Source: Pseudoxanthomonas sp. GM95 | Lineage (GTDB): Bacteria > Pseudomonadota > Gammaproteobacteria > Xanthomonadales > Xanthomonadaceae | Length of the DNA: 64,000 nucleotides | Assembly (NCBI RefSeq): GCF_900109775.1 | Contig: NZ_FOAX01000001.1 | Span: 682,001 to 746,000, forward strand | Reading direction: 5' to 3' | Shown: piece after piece, positions 60,935 to 64,000 of the stretch | Position numbering within the stretch: the stretch's first letter is position 1 | How the letters are laid out: every line of letters starts with the position of its first letter | Notes under the pieces: model-generated | Told to the model about the DNA's origin: nothing | What the model saw: only the letters and a program-made list of their open reading frames with translations | Database searches by the model: none | Made by a program: the position numbers and the translations under genes

Positions 60935-61531
60935 ATGAGCGCTTCGCTGCTCGAACAGCTCATCGATGCGCTGCGCGTGCTGCCCGGCGTGGGCAGCAAG
61001 AGCGCCCAGCGAATGGCCTATCAATTGCTGGAGCGCGACCGCGAAGGCGGTCGGCGCCTGTCCGGTGCCCTGGCGCAGGCGATGGAGCACATCGGCCACT
61101 GCGCGCAGTGCCGTGATTTCACCGAGGGCGAGCTGTGCGCGATCTGTGCGAGTCCAAGTCGTGATCGACACCAGCTGTGCGCGGTGGAGTCGCCGGCCGA
61201 TCGCCTGGCGATCGAGCAGGCCACCGGCTATCGCGGCCTGTACTTCATCCTGCAGGGACGACTGTCGCCGCTGGATGGCATCGGCCCGCGCGAGCTGGGT
61301 CTGGAGCGCCTGTCCAAGCGCCTGGCCGAAGGCGAAGTCAGCGAGCTGATCATCGCCACCAATCCCACCGTGGAAGGCGAAGCCACCGCGCACTACCTGG
61401 CGCAGCTTGCGCGCCAAGCCAACGTGCGGCCGATGCGGCTGGCCCACGGCGTGCCGCTGGGCGGGGAGCTGGAGTACGTGGATCGCGGCACGCTGTCGCA
61501 TGCGTTCGGCTCGCGCAGCGAGATGGGCTGA
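60935..61531 (+). CDS. recR: Recombination mediator protein RecR
   Basis: A 198-residue recombination protein of the RecFOR pathway. It has a helix-hairpin-helix ([17 protein letters not shown]), a C4 zinc finger ([10 protein letters not shown] and CAICASPS) and a TOPRIM domain ([21 protein letters not shown]). It loads RecA at gaps together with RecO. The ATG at 60935 gives the usual length. Confidence 0.95.
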   Translation: MSASLLEQLIDALRVLPGVGSKSAQRMAYQLLERDREGGRRLSGALAQAMEHIGHCAQCRDFTEGELCAICASPSRDRHQLCAVESPADRLAIEQATGYRGLYFILQGRLSPLDGIGPRELGLERLSKRLAEGEVSELIIATNPTVEGEATAHYLAQLARQANVRPMRLAHGVPLGGELEYVDRGTLSHAFGSRSEMG

Positions 61532-61591
61532 AGCGCCCGGCGCATGCAGGCTAAGCTTGCGGCTTCATCCGCAACGCATTCCGGCAGGTCC

Positions 61592-61945
61592 ATGAACGAC
61601 ACCATCTTCGGCAAGATCATCCGTCGCGAGATTCCGGCCCAGATCGTCTACGAAGACGAGGACGTGCTGGCCTTCAAGGACATCGCGCCGCAGGCGCCGG
61701 TGCACGTGCTCTTCATTCCCAAGCAGGTGCACGTGCCGACCCTGGACGATCTCAAGCCGGACCAGGCCGCGCTGGTCGGCAAGCTGGTGCTGGCCGCGGC
61801 CGAATACGCGCGCCAGGAAGGCTTCGCCGAGAACGGCTATCGGGTGGTGATGAACTGTCGCGAGGATGCGGGCCAGACGGTCTACCACATCCATCTGCAC
61901 CTGCTGGCCGGCGCTGCGCTGGGTTACTTCGGCGCCGCAGGCTGA
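61592..61945 (+). CDS. HIT-family protein (HinT-like)
   Basis: A 117-residue histidine-triad nucleotide-binding protein. The HIT motif is HIHLHLLAG near the C-terminus, preceded by the YRVVMNCREDAGQTVYH segment, typical of HinT phosphoramidases. The ATG at 61592 (MNDTIFGK) is the family start; an earlier in-frame ATG adds a non-homologous leader. Confidence 0.92.
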   Translation: MNDTIFGKIIRREIPAQIVYEDEDVLAFKDIAPQAPVHVLFIPKQVHVPTLDDLKPDQAALVGKLVLAAAEYARQEGFAENGYRVVMNCREDAGQTVYHIHLHLLAGAALGYFGAAG

Positions 61946-61967
61946 TTCCACCGCGGATCGCGCAAAG

Positions 61968-61997
61968 AAAAAGGGCCGGAAAATCCGGCCCTTTCCA
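61968..61997. terminator. Terminator between the HIT gene and the Slp gene
   Basis: AAGGGCCGGA (61971-61980), AAA loop, TCCGGCCCTT (61984-61993), with A-rich and T-rich flanks; convergent genes on both sides. Confidence 0.88.
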
Positions 61998-62018
61998 TCT
62001 CAAGCCCTCAGGCCTGGA

Positions 62019-62552
62019 TTACCACCAGCCCCAGCGCGGGCCCCAGCCCGGACCCCAGAACGGATCGTAGAAGTACGGCGACGGATACGGGCGCACCTGC
62101 ACCTCGCGCACTTCCGGCCACAGGTAGACCACGTCTGCGTTGACCTTCGGTAGGCGATAGTCGTAGTCGCCGATGCGGGTGGTGCCGGTGCCTTCGACGC
62201 GACCGATGAAGGTCACTTCGCGATCCTTGGCGAAGATCGCCGGATCGTAGAAGCCGGCGCGGCAGGCGATGAAGCGGCCATCGGTGGCATCAGGCGAGTT
62301 GCTCTGCGGACGGCCCGTGGCGCTCAGCGGTGCGGAGATCATCTCGAAGCAGGTGCTGTCGGCACCCGGACGGGTCTCGACGATGCGGCCGCCCCAGCGA
62401 ACCTGCGCGCCAACCTGGGCGCCAGTCACCGCGTCGCGCGGCGTCACGCCGGGGAATTCGCCCTGCAGGGGCTTGGGAGCCGTGGCGCAGGCGCCAAGGA
62501 GGATCGCCATGGCGCCAACAGCCAGCAGGCGAACGGAAGACGTGGTGTTCAT
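62019..62552 (-). CDS. Slp-family outer-membrane lipoprotein
   Basis: A 177-residue lipoprotein of the Slp (starvation-lipoprotein) family. The signal peptide ends in the lipobox LLGAC, with the Cys at about residue 22. The body has GAQVRWGGRIVETRPG and the conserved GRFIACRAGFYDPAIF. The C-terminus is rich in Tyr, Pro, Gly and Trp (PYFYDPFWGPGWG), a tail seen in many family members. The role is unclear. Confidence 0.9.
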   Translation of the reverse strand: MNTTSSVRLLAVGAMAILLGACATAPKPLQGEFPGVTPRDAVTGAQVGAQVRWGGRIVETRPGADSTCFEMISAPLSATGRPQSNSPDATDGRFIACRAGFYDPAIFAKDREVTFIGRVEGTGTTRIGDYDYRLPKVNADVVYLWPEVREVQVRPYPSPYFYDPFWGPGWGPRWGWW

Positions 62553-62568
62553 ACAGGCCTCGCAGTAG

Positions 62569-64000
62569 TCACGGACGGTGCCGGCGAAGATCGCGTATCA
62601 GCGCCCGGACGTCCGCGTGAGTGGAAGCGTAGCGCGCTTGTGCGAAACGCTGGCTGAGTGAGATGAGGTTCTCGTTTGTGGCGGCTTTGTCACTTCGCGC
62701 CAGGCGCACGCGCTGGGCCCAGGCCAAGGCGGGTTCGGATGGCTCGGGCTGCAGGCCCAGGCGCCGATAGCGCCGGCCAAGGCGATGCCACTGGCGCAGC
62801 AGCGGATCGGCTTCGCGTTCGCCGCGGGCGAGCAGCCAGGCCATGCCCAACAAGGTCGCGCCGCCGGCCAGCGCGAACAGCAGGCCAAGCTTGCCTTCGT
62901 CCAGCTGGTCCACGCCGAAGGGCTTGAGCAGTTGGCTCTGGCGCTCGGCATTGAAACCCAGGACCAGGTCGTTCCAGTTGCTGCGCAGCCAGTCGCTGAC
63001 CTGGGCATAGCGGCTCATGTTGAACAGGCTGTCGGGGCCGCCATCGCCGCCGGCCTGTGCACGATCGTCCAGCGTGTCGTAGATGCGCTCGGGCGCCACC
63101 GCGGCGGTGGGATCGACGCGCACCCAGCCGCGCTGCGGCAACCAGACTTCGGCCCAGGCGTGGGCATCCTGGCGACGCAGGATCCAGTAACCGCCGCCCA
63201 TGGGATTGCGCACGCCGCCGACATAGCCGGTGACCACCCGTGCCGGGATGCCGGCGGCGCGCATCAGGATCACGAACGACGAGCTGAAGTGTTCGCAGAA
63301 GCCCTGCTTGGTCTGGAACAGGAACTCATCGGCGATGTCGCGGCCCGGCAGCGGCACGTCCAGCGTGTAGGCGAAGTCCTTGCGGATCATCGCCATCGCG
63401 CGCGCGACGATGGCGGCATCGCCATTGGGACCGGCTTCGGCCCGCCACTGCCTGCCCAGCGCCACCGTGCGGGGATTGAAGCCGCCCGGGAGCTGCAAGT
63501 CCTGGCGCAGCTGCTGTGGCGCGCGCTGCGCATCGAAGGTGGCGACGGCCTGCGATTGCAGGCGCCAGCGGGTCAGCGAAGACAGCGGTCGCTGCGCGCT
63601 GAGTTCGTAATCGCCGGACAGGCGGGTGCCATCCGGCGCAGCGGTTGCCAGGTCGAGTGCGACCAGCTGGCGGCGGTCGGTCGGTTCGTAGTCGAGCTGG
63701 TAGTCGTAACGCGTGCCCTGGCGTGTCGTCGGTGCCGGCGGCCGACCGCCACTCCAGCCCTGGCGCCACGTGCGTCCGTCGAACTCGCTCATGACCGGGC
63801 CGCGCCAGTACATCTGCGACGGCCGCGGCGTCGGGCCAAAGAAGGTCACGCGCGCGGCCGGGGTGTCATCGGCGAGCAGGTCGACCCATTCGCCGGGGCT
63901 CATCGTGTCTGAAAGGCCGGGGCGCCCGACCGCGCGGTCGGGTAATCCCCACAGCGGACTGCCCAGTCGCGGAAACAGCCAGAAGGTCAGCAGCACCAGC
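62569..64000 (-). CDS. TgpA-type transglutaminase-like membrane protein, partial
   Basis: The C-terminal 475 residues of a DUF3488/transglutaminase-like (TgpA) protein; the start lies beyond position 64000. The periplasmic transglutaminase domain has the catalytic Cys in TKQGFCEHFSSSFVI, His in DAHAWAEVWLP and Asp in VDPTAAVAPERI, followed by one membrane helix (LGLLFALAGGATLLGMAWLLA) and a cytoplasmic tail. Missing N-terminal part should contain several membrane helices. In Pseudomonas the homologue is essential, probably in peptidoglycan-linked metabolism. Confidence 0.9.
   Translation of the reverse strand, partial: LVLLTFWLFPRLGSPLWGLPDRAVGRPGLSDTMSPGEWVDLLADDTPAARVTFFGPTPRPSQMYWRGPVMSEFDGRTWRQGWSGGRPPAPTTRQGTRYDYQLDYEPTDRRQLVALDLATAAPDGTRLSGDYELSAQRPLSSLTRWRLQSQAVATFDAQRAPQQLRQDLQLPGGFNPRTVALGRQWRAEAGPNGDAAIVARAMAMIRKDFAYTLDVPLPGRDIADEFLFQTKQGFCEHFSSSFVILMRAAGIPARVVTGYVGGVRNPMGGGYWILRRQDAHAWAEVWLPQRGWVRVDPTAAVAPERIYDTLDDRAQAGGDGGPDSLFNMSRYAQVSDWLRSNWNDLVLGFNAERQSQLLKPFGVDQLDEGKLGLLFALAGGATLLGMAWLLARGEREADPLLRQWHRLGRRYRRLGLQPEPSEPALAWAQRVRLARSDKAATNENLISLSQRFAQARYASTHADVRALIRDLRRHRP

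Overview
This 64-kb window is chromosomal DNA from a high-GC gammaproteobacterium, most likely a member of the Xanthomonadaceae (Lysobacterales). The support is the tig-clpP-clpX-lon-hup block followed by tRNA-Val, two tRNA-Asp and ppiD, a KdkA-type Kdo kinase beside a family 9 glycosyltransferase, an NAD-type isocitrate dehydrogenase, and a phoB-phoR-ppk-ppx run. The genus cannot be settled from this sequence alone. Almost everything is core genome: no phage, plasmid, insertion sequence or CRISPR array is visible.

Layout. 1-9.0 kb: tail of an alpha/beta hydrolase, rRNA methyltransferase rlmKL, a divergent EamA transporter/MocR regulator pair, two tandem near-identical MHS-type transporters, and a DHA2 exporter. 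9.0-10.7 kb: a small disturbed region with an NTF2-like gene that seems to have lost its start codon, an 18-codon scar of an M1 aminopeptidase gene, and a lower-GC orphan gene. 10.8-20.0 kb: intact M1 aminopeptidase, DUF445 protein, and a tightly packed creD-unknown-GNAT-nitrilase series followed by an M28 peptidase. 20.0-20.6 kb: first copy of a structured repeat with terminal inverted repeats. 20.6-23.6 kb: GT4 glycosyltransferase coupled to a PAP2 phosphatase, and a GAF-EAL phosphodiesterase. 23.8-29.7 kb: phosphate/polyphosphate genes ppx, ppk1, phoR and phoB, with a candidate Pho box before phoB. 29.8-34.4 kb: M48 protease, glutaredoxin, CMD protein, isocitrate dehydrogenase, and a Bax-inhibitor-1 gene broken by one in-frame amber codon.

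34.4-46.4 kb: five tRNAs, two small genes, then protein quality control (tig, clpP, clpX, lon, hup), three more tRNAs, ppiD and fabI. 46.5-52.6 kb: LysM lytic transglycosylase, gloB, a YafS-like methyltransferase, rnhA, GNAT, dnaQ, PP2C phosphatase, tRNA-Ser and a DUF6165 protein. 52.6-57.4 kb: LPS-core genes (GT9, kdkA) and an MBL hydrolase followed by the molybdopterin genes moaA, moaC, moaD and moaE. 57.5-58.1 kb: second, inverted copy of the repeat. 58.2-64 kb: SRP RNA, tRNA-Ser, dnaX-ybaB-recR, a HIT protein, an Slp lipoprotein and a partial TgpA-type transglutaminase.

The strongest candidate for something not previously described is the pair of inverted repeat elements (20051-20537 and 57506-58088). 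Both have terminal inverted repeats and terminal mini-hairpins whose two arms differ between copies in a compensating way. The other notable signals are regulatory (Pho box, a sigma-32-like lon promoter over a hairpin, an inverted repeat reaching the tig ribosome binding site, a MocR operator candidate) or signs of gene decay (amber Bax-inhibitor gene, NTF2 start loss, aminopeptidase scar).
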